A stretch of 64,000 nucleotides of DNA, taken from positions 124,001 to 188,000 of the forward strand of contig RSEE01000075.1 of NCBI GenBank assembly GCA_003971905.1, in the 5' to 3' direction. Each line of letters begins with the position of its first letter. The first letter of the stretch is position 1. Source of the stretch: Moniliella sp. 'wahieum' (Eukaryota > Basidiomycota > Moniliellomycetes > Moniliellales > Moniliellaceae). Under the pieces are notes generated by a model. The model saw only the letters and a list, made by a program, of their open reading frames with translations. It did not search any database and was not told where the DNA came from. Positions 24,951 through 35,284 of the stretch are shown one piece after another. A program made the translations under genes and the position numbers.

Positions 24951-25468
24951 GGCACCCCCGACCTGTTTGTTGTTTGTTGACCATCGCACACGAGCACCAG
25001 CGCCAGTATCGTCCCGTACCGAGCCACCGACCAGCAGGTGAGCGCAGGGGAAGAAAGGGAGAAAGAGGGGGAATGGAGAAAGGTGGAAAGGGGAAGAGAG
25101 GGGAAGAGAAGAGAGGGAAGAGAGGGGAGGGATGAAGGAAGGGGTGCGAAAATGACACCTGTTGAGCTGCGCTTCGTCCTTCCCCCTTTCCCCTTCCCCC
25201 TCCCCCCTCGTCCCCACCTTTGCCCTTTGCTCTTTGCTCTTTGCCCTTGCGACGCGGCAGGATGGACGGTAGACGGTGGACGGTGGACGGTGGACAGTGG
25301 ACGGTAGAGGATAGACGATGGATGGAAGATGGAGGATGGAGGAGTCCGCGCTGCCCTGCCCCGCCCCGCGTCCAGGGCAGAGGGAGCGGGGTACCGTGCA
25401 CATGCACATGCAAGCGCCCAAGCCCAAGCCCAAGCCCACGCCCAAATCGCAGCCAGGGACGCGTAAAT

Positions 25469-27835
25469 TTATGCCGAATCTTCCAAGAAGCGGTACTCGA
25501 ACCTTGGGAAGAGAAATGTGGAAGAGGTTAGTCGACAGGAGAGAAAGAGAGAGGAGAAAGGACAAAGGACAAAGGACAAAGGACAAAGAGAGAAAAGAGA
25601 GGAGGAAAAACAAAGACGTACCGGAACTCATTCTTTCGTCGTTGGACCCAACCGCCTTCCCAATCAAAGTAAACGTAAGTACCTACCTCGTACTCGTCGG
25701 TAATTTCGCTGGGCTCAGTATGGCGTTGGAACCAGGTAAGATAAAGTGTGTGAAAGCGCCATGACTGGCGCTTAAGTTCGCGCGCAGCAAGGTACTGGTG
25801 GTAAGTACCTTGTTGGTAATAGAAAATGAAGAAGAGCGTGTCCAGCTCCATCTTGCTGTACAGCTGCGGCGAAGAAAAGATAGGCAACGGCACTTGCGGG
25901 TAGTACGCTGGAGTAGGATACGCTGTCTTGGGCACGTACACTTGCGGTTTCTCACTGTCCAACGCGTCGGGCGCCATTTGCACACTGCTCTCCAACGCGC
26001 GCGCTACTTCCTCCCGCGGACCTGTGCCCAACAGCGCTGCGCGACAACCTGCCGTGTCAATCACCATCCTCGACTTGGACCAAAACCAAAACTAACGAAA
26101 ACAAAAGGAAGAGGAAGAAGAAGAAGAATAGAAAGAACGTACACGTTTGTTTGACTTGATCCAACGTGCCTGCCAGTCCGGCCAACGCAGGGGGGAGAGC
26201 TTCTCGGCGTGCGGGCGTAGGCAGCTCCTCTACTGCCGTGTTGGCCAATTGCTCCGTGACAGCCTGGACGTCTGCGTCGGTAGAGGCAGCAGGGGCAGCA
26301 GGGGCAGCAGGAGCTGCAGGAGCCGAAGCGGAAGCGGAAGCCGAAGCGGACGGGACCGACGGGGCCAAAGCGGCAGGGAGAGAAGGAGGCGCAGCCGGGG
26401 CGAGGGACAAGCCTGGGGGACCCTGTGGGCCCGGCGGGGCCAGTGGGTCCTGTACGGGCGAAGGCGGTTCGGCCGAAGCGGAAGCAGAGGTGGACGTAGC
26501 CGCCTGGCTTACCCGGCTCTCCCTCCGACCCAAAGGCGGCTCCGAAAGTGACTCGTCCCCGACGGTCGCGACGCTCGGGTGGGAGGAGTGGGTGCCCATG
26601 GCAGCAGCGGCGGCAGTAGCGTACCGGATCGGGGCAGGTTGGGCGCCGCGGCCGGTTTGGGAGGGGGCGAGACGCCGGGCAAAGCGGATTTGGTAAAGTT
26701 GGCAGGTGGGACGACGGTCTTGTCCTTTTCCAGGTCCTCCTTGGTGGGCGGTTTGGGCAGGTCCTTAGTAAGTTCCTTAGCGTCTTTAGTCTCCTTGTCC
26801 TTGCTTTCTTTCCGTTTGCTTCGTTTCTCCTTGACTGGGGTCGCGGGCTCGAGCTTGGGCTCCTCTTCTTTCCGAACTTTGATCTTCCCTGCTGGTTCGT
26901 CCACCACCGACGCACTCTCCAGTGACGACGCCGCTTCGTCGGCATCTTTCAAGCCAAACTTCTCCTCCTCTTCATCGAGGTTGAATTGATCGTAGATGCC
27001 TTCAAACTCAGACATGTCCTCCTCCTGCCCTCGGGTGGTCAGTTACCGCAGCACACACGTGACCTCCCCCACACGGACCGGTCGGCCAGGGGGGGGGGAG
27101 GCGAGAAAAGGGCGGGGGGGGGAGCACATACCGAATTCTTCTCGACAAAGTAGTCTACTTCATCTTTAATGTCGTCGATTTCCTCGGGTTCCAGCGTGCC
27201 GTTCTCGACGATGCGGAGGAGGAGTTCGAGTTGGTGGATGTGGTACCTGCGAGCGTCGTTCTGCGTCTCAAGAGCGGCGATACGTTCGTCCTTGTTGTGG
27301 CCGCCCTTGCGGGACTTTTTCGTAGTCGCACTCAACTGCTCCACCTCGGCCTCGGCAGCCTCGACCTGGTGAGCCAACTCGTCGACGTGGGTCGAGAGCC
27401 AGCTGGTCGCATCGAGTTTGGCGCGCTCGGCGGGGTCGAGTTTGGCGGCAGCGAGGCCTTCTTTGGAGAAGGCCTTGGTCTTCATCTCCTTCTCGACCGC
27501 CTTGAACTTTTCCATCTGGGTCTCGATCAGACGGCGGTTGTCGAGCAGGGCGGTCTTGTCTTTGATCTCGTTGGACTGGATCCAGGTGCGGATCTGGTCG
27601 CGGAGGCGCTGGAGCTTCTTGATCATGGTCTTGAGGTCGGACTCCATCTTTTCCTTCTGGGTCTGGTTGGTGGAGCTCTGGAGCTTGTCGTGGAGCGCCT
27701 CGAACTCCTCGACGCCTTCCTTGACGCGCTTGAGCGTGCGGTCAATCTCGGCTGGGGGGGGGGGGGGGGTCAGCATGCGGGGGAGCGGGGAGGCGGTGGT
27801 GGGGGCGGCGTACCTTGTAGCTTGCGCGCCGACAT
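25469..27835 (-). CDS. NOT3: CCR4-NOT complex subunit NOT3/NOT5
   Basis: Scaffold subunit of the CCR4-NOT complex, which deadenylates mRNA and monitors codon optimality at the ribosome. Exon 1 encodes only MSARKLQ (27835-27814). Intron 27752-27813 follows, giving MSARKLQ-AEIDRTLKRVKEG, the hallmark NOT3 start. Residues 1-235 form the long coiled coil (RLRDQIRTWIQSNEIKDK; LLDNRRLIETQMEKFKAVE). After intron 27025-27131 comes EEDMSEFEGIYDQF, then a Lys/Pro/Ala-rich linker. The C-terminal NOT box reads PTPAYYPQ, LFFIFYYQQGTYHQYLAARE and GTYVYFDWEGGWVQR, and the last exon (25502-25469) reads FEYRFLEDSA. Introns also lie at about 26067-26144 and at 25503-25621 (GTACGT). The frame breaks at the G3 run 26641-26643: one more C on the coding strand turns APNLPRSG into APQPAPIRYATAAA. 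Tandem with VTA1. Confidence 0.94.
27752..27813 (-). other. First NOT3 intron, with C16 as its polypyrimidine tract
   Basis: A 62-bp intron. On the coding strand 16 C (complement of the G run 27754-27769) end immediately at the AG acceptor. The second NOT3 intron (27025-27131) also has a run of about ten C just after its GTATGT donor. Confidence 0.85.
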
Positions 27836-28184
27836 GGTGGGCGACACGGACAGGCAATCGGCGGTGGTGGTGGGGGCGGATGGATGCGCAGCGGATGGAT
27901 GGCGGTCGAGGGAGGAGGCCTGAGATGGTGGGCCAGAAGAGTCCCCGTCCAGCCGACGCTGCCTGGGCCGCCCAGTGCCTGCCGCACGTGATCTGCGTTC
28001 CGCCTGTGTCCTTCCGCCCTGGGTTGAAATATTCACCCAGTCAATGTGCCACGTTTGACATTTCCGCACTCCGCCCCGCACAGGCCACACAATACTACAC
28101 TCACATTCACATTCTCAATCTCATCTCATTCTCCATCTCATTCTCCATCTCCATCTCCATCCATCCGCACCGCCCCCCACGCAC
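27836..28184. other. Spacer between VTA1 and NOT3
   Basis: About 350 bp separate the VTA1 stop from the NOT3 start, both genes on the minus strand. It must hold the VTA1 3' end and the NOT3 promoter. A CATCTC-type repeat lies at 28101-28164. Confidence 0.6.
28101..28164. repeat. Degenerate CATCTC/TCTCAT tract
   Basis: Imperfect six-base units (CATCTC, CATTCT, CCATCT) run for about 60 bp just downstream of the VTA1 stop. Confidence 0.75.
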
Positions 28185-29752
28185 TCACTTCTGCCCATTG
28201 AGGATGGCCAGCGCGAGCGCCAACTCGCGCCGCGCCGTGTCCAGATCATCAAAGTCCAATGCCGACGCGGCGTACTTGGCCAACTTTTGCACCTGCGCCA
28301 CCTTGGACGGCGGCAAGCTGCTCGGCAGCGGCACCACCGCGGCTGGCCCCGCGGTCGCACGCTCCGGCGCCGAGGGCAGCAGGGGCGGCGCGGACGGTGC
28401 AGGTACGGAGCGTGGCACAGGCGCAGGAGCCGAAGGAGAATCAGCAGGAGTAGAAGTGGAAGTGGAAGTAGAAGCAAAAGTGGACGCAGGTGGACCAGGA
28501 GAAGTAACCGGGCTAGTAGGCAGCAGGGGGATCTGTGGCGCAGCCGGGAACGCAGGTGGGGCCAACGGGGCAGAAGGGAACGGGGCAGGGTCGAAAGTCT
28601 GCACGGGCGCCGAAGGCCCGGGCGGGGTAGGAAGCGGGCGGCCATGCGGGGTGTCATCCGCTAACCCTGCGTCTGCCGCTGGGAGGTCGGTCGTAGGCGG
28701 CGGAACGGGCAGCGGAGGACGTTTCTTGGGTGCATCAGCTGGGTCCGTGGGACCGATTGCAGGTGCCGTTGTAGGTGCAGGTGCAGTGGTGTTGGCAGTT
28801 GGGGTTGCGTTGGCGTGGGTGGTCAAAGGCGAGGCGGGGGGAGGTGCGGCACGGGGTGAGTGGTCGATCGGATCCCGGTTGGGATCGTCTGCATTTTCCG
28901 ATTGCGGCATCAATTTGTCCATTTCCCTTGCCAGGTCGGCCTCTTCGGCCGGGTCGAGTGGTCTCGCGTCCTGGTCCGGGTTTGGGTCGAGCAGGGCGAT
29001 GGTCTTGGACTCGGTCTCGGCCTCGTCCGCCTGGGCCTGGGCTACCGCCGCCTGGGCCTCCGCTACGGTCGCGTCGGTCTCGGCTTGCAGTGCGGATTCT
29101 GCCTCGGGGTCCCACCCGGGCGGGCCGGGCGAGGGTTTTCGTCCTTCGCGCAGGGCCTTGCCAATGTCGGCAGCTTTCCATTTGGCGTACTTGATCTTCT
29201 CGTCCGTATCGGGGGGCAGGCCGGCCTTGTCGGCGTCGGAGAAGAGGCGGAGGAGGTCGAGAAAGGTGGCCGAGGCAAGGAATGTGCGTGCGGTATTTCT
29301 ATGCCCCAGTGTTAGTGGTTTTTTTCCTGCAAAGAAAGAAAGAAAAAAGGGGAGAGAGGCAGGGGGATGGAGAGGAAGGACGTACCGGGTGGCCTTGCCC
29401 GCGCGATCCTCATTGTCGGCCTTGGCAAAGACGCCGAGGGCAAAGGCAGAGACGTGGCGGGCGGCGAGCTGGTTGTCGGCGACGAGGGGCGAGGCACGGA
29501 GCGCATCGGAGGCCTTGGCCTGCTCGAGGGCGCCAACGAGGGAGGCGAGCAGAGCGGCGGCGGGCGAGGGCGGGTGGATGCGCAGGCCGTCCTGGGCAGC
29601 GGCAAAAAGAGCAGCCAGTAGGCGATGGCGGGGTCGTGGGCGGCGACCTCCTTGGCGCGCTGGAGCGGGGCCTGGATGGGCTTGAGCTCGGGCGGGACGG
29701 CGGCGGGCGCGACGGCGGCCCAGGCGACGTCCGAGGCGGCGGCGGCGGCCAT
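28185..29752 (-). CDS. VTA1: VTA1/LIP5, Vps4 regulator in multivesicular-body sorting
   Basis: VTA1 binds and stimulates the AAA ATPase Vps4, which strips ESCRT-III from endosomal membranes. Starts MAAAAASDVAWAAVAP at 29752. The tandem-MIT region follows: KPIQAPLQRAKEVAAHDPAIAYW, AAQDGLRI, FALGVFAKADNEDRAGKAT, then after the intron TFLDLLRLF and KYAKWKAADIGKALREG. A long Pro/Ala/Ser/Thr-rich linker leads to the C-terminal Vps4-binding helices (VQKLAKYAASALDFDDLDTA, then LALALAILNGQK, stop at 28185). Intron 29299-29385 has a GTACGT donor. The frame breaks at the A5 run 29604-29608 (T5 on the coding strand): one more T gives AIAYWLLFFAAAQDGL, the expected family sequence. About 495 residues; the linker is longer than in yeast. 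Start codons of VTA1 and COQ1 lie only 158 bp apart, divergently. Confidence 0.89.
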
Positions 29753-29910
29753 GGCGGTGGTGGGGGTTAGCCACTTAGCCACAGGGGCTGGGGGGTCAGG
29801 TGACGGGTGCTTACGCAAGGGCAGTCTGAAATGTTCAAGGACGTGCCCTCCTGCTTCCTTCTGGGACGGACTGCCCCCATCGGGTGGAGGTGGTGTACTC
29901 GCGAGCCGCC
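29753..29910. promoter_or_regulatory. Shared divergent promoter of VTA1 and COQ1
   Basis: The 158 bp between two outward-facing start codons must serve both genes. No TATA box is visible. Confidence 0.6.
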
Positions 29911-31269
29911 ATGCGCTGCTCGAGCCTCGCCGCGGCGGTCCTGCGCGCCGACACGCCGCTGGGCCTGCCGGCCTACCGCCACGTCGCGCCCCAGAGCGCC
30001 TCCGCGCTCGTCGCCGCCCCCTCGCACACGTCCAGCGCGCCATCCCGCCCTCGTCGCGCCCGGCCACGCGCCCCTCGCCCACCTCGCCCAGCACGCCTTC
30101 TCCGCGCCCGGCAAGGCCGTCCGGCCAACGATCGTGCTGCTCATGGCGCTCGCCACCAACGGCCTCAGCCCGCTCCCGCCCCACCTCCTCAACACGGACG
30201 TCGACACCCGCTCAGCCCGCCGTCCGTCCTGCTGGACCCAGCACCCGTCCCGCCCGTGCCGGCCAGTACAAACGCATTTGCAGATGCACATGCACATGCA
30301 CATGCAGATCAGGCCGCCGTGCTGTGGCCCAGCCAGCGTCGGCTCGCCCAGATCGCCGAGGTGATCCATGTTGCGACGCTGTTGCACGACGATGTGATTG
30401 ACGGCGCGCCGATGCGGCGTGGGCAGGCGAGTGCGCCCGCTGGGTTTGGCAATCGGCGAGCGATTTTCGGGGGCAACTTTTTGCTCGGCCGAGCGTCGGC
30501 GGCGTTGGCGCGCCTGCGCGCGCCCAATGTAGTCGAGCTGGTGGCAACCATCATCGATCACTTGGTCGAGGGCGAACTGATCCAACTGCGTTCCCAGGCC
30601 GCAGGAACAGCAGGCGCTCGCGCTCCGTCCAAGCCACCATGGAGGATGCCGTCCCTTTCGACCCCCAGTCTTCCGTCCACCGCCATGGACACCGACATGG
30701 ACACACCCAGCGGTGGTCCGAGCCAAGCCCGCTTTGACGAGTACCTCGCCAAGACCTATCTGAAGACGGCTGCGTTGATTGCCAAGTCGGCGCAGGCGGC
30801 GACCATGCTCGGAGGGCACTGTACTTCCTTTTCAGCGTACCTGACCGAGGCCGAGCAAGCACGCAGCACGCAGATCCGTGAGGCAGCGTTTGAGTATGGC
30901 AAAAACCTCGGGATCGCGTTCCAGTTGATTGACGATGTGTTGGATGTGCGTGCGACCGAGGCCGAGTTTGGCAAGCCGTCGGGCGGGGCAGACTTGCGCT
31001 TGGGACTGGCTACGGGCCCGGTACTGTTTGCGTGGCAACGCTTGCCCGACTCGCCCCTCGGCACGCTCGTCCAACGCAAGTTCCAGCACGAAGGCGATGT
31101 CAAGTTGGCGTTGGAGTTGGTGGCCCAGTCGGACGGCGTGCAACGTACGGCCCAGCTGGCTCAGCAGTACGTTACCCGCGCCACCGACGCGCTGCTCATC
31201 CTGCCTCCTACCCCGGCGCGCGACGCACTCATCGCGCTCGCCACGTCGCTGTTGCAGCGCGCCAAGTAA
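29911..31269 (+). CDS. COQ1: Trans-polyprenyl diphosphate synthase for ubiquinone side chain
   Basis: Condenses isopentenyl diphosphate onto an allylic primer to build the isoprenoid tail of coenzyme Q, in mitochondria. The first aspartate-rich motif is LLHDDVIDGAPMRRG and the second is FQLIDDVLDVRA. Also visible are APGKAVRPTIVLLMALAT at the N-terminus and FGGNFLLGRASAAL and KTYLKTAALIAKSAQAAT in the middle. MRCSSLAAAVLRAD starts at 29911; a mitochondrial presequence is plausible. No intron is evident. The frame shifts near 30040 and at the C3 run 30207-30209, where one added C gives DTPLSPPSVLLDPAP. A roughly 40-residue low-complexity insert follows it, and another (AGTAGARAPSKPP to DTPSGGPSQ) lies between the conserved blocks. 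Tail length cannot be predicted. The closest alternative in the family, geranylgeranyl diphosphate synthase, is shorter and less likely. Confidence 0.92.
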   Translation: MRCSSLAAAVLRADTPLGLPAYRHVAPQSASALVAAPSHTSSAPSRPRRARPRAPRPPRPARLLRARQGRPANDRAAHGARHQRPQPAPAPPPQHGRRHPLSPPSVLLDPAPVPPVPASTNAFADAHAHAHADQAAVLWPSQRRLAQIAEVIHVATLLHDDVIDGAPMRRGQASAPAGFGNRRAIFGGNFLLGRASAALARLRAPNVVELVATIIDHLVEGELIQLRSQAAGTAGARAPSKPPWRMPSLSTPSLPSTAMDTDMDTPSGGPSQARFDEYLAKTYLKTAALIAKSAQAATMLGGHCTSFSAYLTEAEQARSTQIREAAFEYGKNLGIAFQLIDDVLDVRATEAEFGKPSGGADLRLGLATGPVLFAWQRLPDSPLGTLVQRKFQHEGDVKLALELVAQSDGVQRTAQLAQQYVTRATDALLILPPTPARDALIALATSLLQRAK

Positions 31270-33012
31270 CCAGTAACCTCCTCTCCTCAGCCGCGGAGTC
31301 CCTCTTGCAATGCACAAAATAAATGTACCGAGCAACCAGCAGTGCAGCAGCAGCCCCAATCCGGGGGTACCCAGGCCCCACCGCAGTCGTAACTTGCTTC
31401 TCTCTCTCGGCAACGAACGAACCCCAATAGAAAAGAACAGACAGATAGTACACGTCAGGATTCAGGCCTTCACACTACCGTCGACCCGACAATGCAGCAA
31501 GACACACAAACGCAGAACGCAAAACGCAGCAGAAGAGAGAAGCAATGAAACGATATATACATACTAAAGAGAGACTCGAAAAGGAGACGCCGGGCATAGA
31601 GAGAGAGAAAGAGAGAGAAAGGGGACTCAGGGAATTACGAGAGCGTGCAATCTCACTCAAGCAAGAGCAAGGAAAGGGCGCGAGGGTCCGCGTCCCAGCA
31701 CCGGTCGATCTGGGGAGGTGGGATGTACTAAGTAGGCAGTACCACAGCATACGTTGGGGGGTATGCAGTTTGGTATGCAGTAGGCCATTCATAGCTGGTG
31801 TGCCAAGGCCACAAAACGTGCGACAACCCACCCTCGACCGGGCCTACCCGTATCTATAAAGAAGAGAAGAAAGTCCATATCTACAGGAGCCTCTTGCACT
31901 GATGGACGGAGGCGGGAGGGATGGGTACCCCCTGGAAAACTTTGGGACCGAAGGGGTGTGCGGTACCTAGCATGCTAGTAGTACAGGTAGCGTATATGTG
32001 TGCCCTTCAGATCAGAGGGGAATGCAATTCAATTGTTGTGAGACGCCGGCGAGGGGAGCTGTAAGCTGTGAGCTGTACTATATATAAGCGGCCGGAGGGA
32101 AATTGAGGTACCTATACTATACGTGGGATCTGTCGGTTTGGTAGTCTTCTCTCGGGCCATGGACATGGACATAGACATGGACTCGGACCACAACTGTACA
32201 CCCCAGCGGGGTTGGACACAGACAGCGCCGCAGGAAGGGGAAACAGGTACGGACAGCGAGAGGGCTACGTCAGGACGCATCAAAAGGAGAGGAGAGGAGA
32301 AGAGGGACGGAGTGAAGTATAGTGGAGTGGAGTGGAGTGGAGTGGGGTGGAGTGGAGTGGAGTGGAGCCTAAGGACGGTTCAAAGTAGGAAGAGGAGATC
32401 AACCTGCGCGAGCGAAAGCGATGACGGTGGTATGACCCCAAAAACACTGCAGGGAGAGGTGGGAGAGACCCTCATGGGATCATCCCTAACCGCTCTCACA
32501 GAACCAGGAGGAGCATATACCCACGAACGAAGAAACCGGAAGAGCGGACGAGAAAACGGAGGGTGCATCGGCTCGGAGTATAGCAGCACAAGTATAGCGT
32601 TAGTTGCTCCTCTCGACAGTCATCGCCGTGTCGAGCGAGGTTCTAGGTACGAAGCGCTGAGGAGCGTGCTCTCGGTGTAGTGCGAGCAGCGATACGCCCC
32701 CCAAAATGGGGTCACCGATACCAAAACGTAAAAGAAACAAAACGAAACGAACAGAAAAGAAACTCAACCAGGAGGAACCAAGAAGTACAGGGGGTCGGTA
32801 TGGAAGAGCGAAAGGAGGCCATTTAACCCTGGACCGTGCTGATGATGGGTTGAACGTGATGATGAGGTACGAGGTACAAACGTATAAACAAGGTAGTGGC
32901 GCGCATTCCACAAGAGACGAGGCAGGGTAGGAAGCAGAAAGAAAACGCGCGCGCTACAGAATGAGAACCTTAGTAGAATATCAGATCGAATCAGATCGAC
33001 ATGTGACCGTTA
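31270..33012. other. Spacer between convergent COQ1 and flavin monooxygenase genes
   Basis: About 1.7 kb with both neighbours ending into it. It is AT-richer and has many TATA-like strings (TATATATAAG near 32080), a GAGAGAAA purine tract (31560-31620) and an AGTGG tandem repeat (32321-32367). No coding frame shows a family. It could hold long 3' ends or a non-coding transcript. Confidence 0.5.
32321..32367. repeat. (AGTGG)n pentanucleotide repeat
   Basis: About nine tandem copies of AGTGG, with one GGGTGG variant in the middle. Confidence 0.9.
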
Positions 33013-34580
33013 TTAGGCCGTCTTGTGTTTGGTGCTGCGAACGGTGAAGAACTCCACTTCCTTGCCCACGCCGCGTCCGAGCGCGGACCACATGTCCGTC
33101 CAGATCAAGTGCCGAGGGCGCCACGGTCCGCGCGACCCAGCGGCAGGGAACAGGTGGGCAGCACGCAAGACAAAGCCCGACTTGATAGGCAAGAGCGGTA
33201 CGCGTCGTACCACCCCTCCTCCTCCTCCTCCTCCTGAGGGTCCACTGTTCCTCCCTCCCTGAACTTGGTTTTGCGCCGCGATTTTCGGAGCACGGACCAC
33301 AAACCCATCTGACTTCTTCTGCTCGGCCGCGCACAGTAACCGACACATGTACCGTGCACTTAAGTTGGTTGCCATGGTCCAGGTGGCCAAGGTGTATCCC
33401 ACGGCGACGCCTGCGTTGGGCAGGTCGGAAACGAGGGTGCCTTGGTACATCATGCAGTCTGGGACGGCGACCGGTTGGCCATCGATGCTCACCCCTGCTC
33501 CACCGAGGAGGGAGATGGAGAAGCCCGTGGCGGTAATGACCAGGTCGGCCTCTACTTCCTGTCCGTTGACCACGAGGGAAGTAGGTGTACAATCGTCAAT
33601 GGTGCCAGTGACGATGGACGCTTTGCCCGACCGCAGTGCGTCAAAGAAATCGCCGTCGGGGGTGATGCACATGCGCTGTTCCCACGGCTTGTAGGGCGGA
33701 TCAAAGTGCGGGTCGAGCGGGATGTGGGGGGGAAGTTGACGCTGGACTTGGCGACGGAGCAGGTTACGTGTAAATGTAGGAAAGGTAAGCGAGACAAAAA
33801 TAAACAGATAAGTCAACGCCGTATTGAGCCACTTGTTGCACCACCAAGCCCACCGCGTCGGAAGCAGACGGTACAGCACTCGGGCCTCGGGCGAGGTACG
33901 CGGGAGCGAAACGTAGTACCCGGGCGTACGTTGGAGGAGCGTGACGTGCGCCGCGTCCGGGACCAAGTTGGGCAAGAGCGTGGTCGCCGTCGAACCCGAC
34001 CCGATCAGTACTACCTTCTTCCCACGATAGTCCAACTTTTCCGGCCACGACTGGGGATGAACAACAGGGCCTTGGAACTTGGTTAGTCCCGGGATCGGCG
34101 GCCGATGGGGCTCCTTGTAATCGAAAAAGCCCGTGGAAAAGTAAATGTACTGAGCGCGCAGCGTCTTGGTCGGCGCATCTTGGCCCTCAGCCGCATTCGC
34201 ATTCGCCACCGTCAACGTCCACCGGCCCAAGGTCCAATCCCACGCCGCATGCCGCACTTGCGCATGCAGGTAAATCTTGTCGGCCAACTGCTCGGCCTGG
34301 GTGGCGGAAGAGATATGGTCTAGGATCTCGGCGCCAGTCGCAATCGCCCGGGCGAGGCCCAGGGAAACCACGACATGCCATAACTAAACATATCCGAGTC
34401 GCTGCGGATGCCAGGGTACGTGTGCTGGGACCAGGTCCCACCAATCTCGTCCCGCGCTTCGAGCACAACAAAGCACTTGGACGTGCGGCGCTGCACTTGC
34501 CGCGCCATGTCGATCCCGGCCAGGCCGGCGCCAATGATCACCACCTCCTCGTCGCGCGGCAGGTCGGCAAAGTCGGGCAT
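33013..34580 (-). CDS. FAD-dependent monooxygenase, Baeyer-Villiger / class B type
   Basis: Flavoprotein using FAD and NADPH to insert oxygen into a ketone or other carbonyl or soft nucleophile. Starts MPDFADLPRDEEVVIIGAGL at 34580; the FAD Rossmann motif GAGLAG is within the first 25 residues, followed by EARDEIGGTW and HTYPGIRSDSD. The Baeyer-Villiger fingerprint is present as FQGPVVHPQSWP, right before the NADPH Rossmann motif VVLIGSGSTATT. The late ATG motif reads DLVITATGF. About 520 residues with no intron. The membrane-like stretch TALTYLFIFVSLTFPTF is unusual for a soluble enzyme and could anchor it. A Gly8 run sits near the C-terminus (about 33200). The frame breaks at CCCGGG (34347-34352): one more C joins SWFPWASP to RAIATGAEIL. 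Substrate unknown. Confidence 0.88.
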
Positions 34581-35284
34581 TGGGGAAAGTAGGGTGGGGG
34601 GGGGGGAGATGAGGAGGAGGGACTGAGGAGGTGGAGAAGAGTGCTGTTTTATAGTAGACCGAGAACATGATGCCCCTCCCCGTCTCCTTGCTTTTGCGCA
34701 TGCCTGGGCGGCGGTGGCGGTGGCCACCACCCCACCGGTTGTGTGGCTCGGAGACAAGCAGACAGAAAGCTCGCTGCGTAGTACTGCTCACTGCGACGCT
34801 CGACTTGCATCACTTTCTAGTTATGTCTGCCTTAACCTAATCCAACCTCCTTGCCGCCCACCGACGCCGCCCCCGCCGTCTTTTCTCCGCCTCATCCATC
34901 CGGGCCCGCTCATCCATCCTGTTTGTTGGATGGGCCATTAGTACTCTGTCGGAGCATCTGCGCCCTCCAGCCCGGAACGCGCATCGATTGCTTCGGTGCT
35001 TACTTGCCATTGCTACTTAGGAGATTATATGGACACTGCCGCTGTTGCTACTGCTACTAATAATACTACCTGGCGCACGGCCCACCCTTTCCGCCCCAAT
35101 TGGGAGAAGCACATCACATGTTTGGACCACAGAGTACAAGAACATCCGCTCCAAGGAGCACCACACCGCGTGCTCGTGTCGTATCACAACCGTCGTCGCG
35201 CTGTACCCGAACATACGCGGCAGGGGGAATTAGGAGGGACGCACGGCACGCAGGGCACGCAGGCGGGCAGGCAGAGCAAAGACA
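34581..35284. other. Spacer upstream of flavin monooxygenase, downstream of SER3
   Basis: About 700 bp. It holds the monooxygenase promoter (TATA at 34647-34653, a poly-G run near 34597) and the 3' end of the phosphoglycerate dehydrogenase gene. Nothing else is recognised. Confidence 0.6.
34647..34653 (-). promoter_or_regulatory. TATA box of the flavin monooxygenase gene
   Basis: TATAAAA on the minus strand, 67 bp upstream of the ATG at 34580. Confidence 0.6.

Larger units (their letters stand above)
23653..25468. other. Spacer upstream of decarboxylase, downstream of NOT3
   Basis: About 1.8 kb without a supported gene. It contains a G10 run near 23697, a candidate TATA box for the decarboxylase (23810-23815), a GAGCAC-type hexamer stretch (24885-24950), a GGGAAGAGA purine tract (25050-25130) and GGACGGT repeats (25262-25310). 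Confidence 0.55.

Noticed and set aside
27418-29685. 755-codon open frame antisense to NOT3 and VTA1
   Set aside because: It is the complement of two well-supported genes and their introns, in GC-rich DNA where stops are rare. Its product is Ala/Ser/Gly-rich with no motif.
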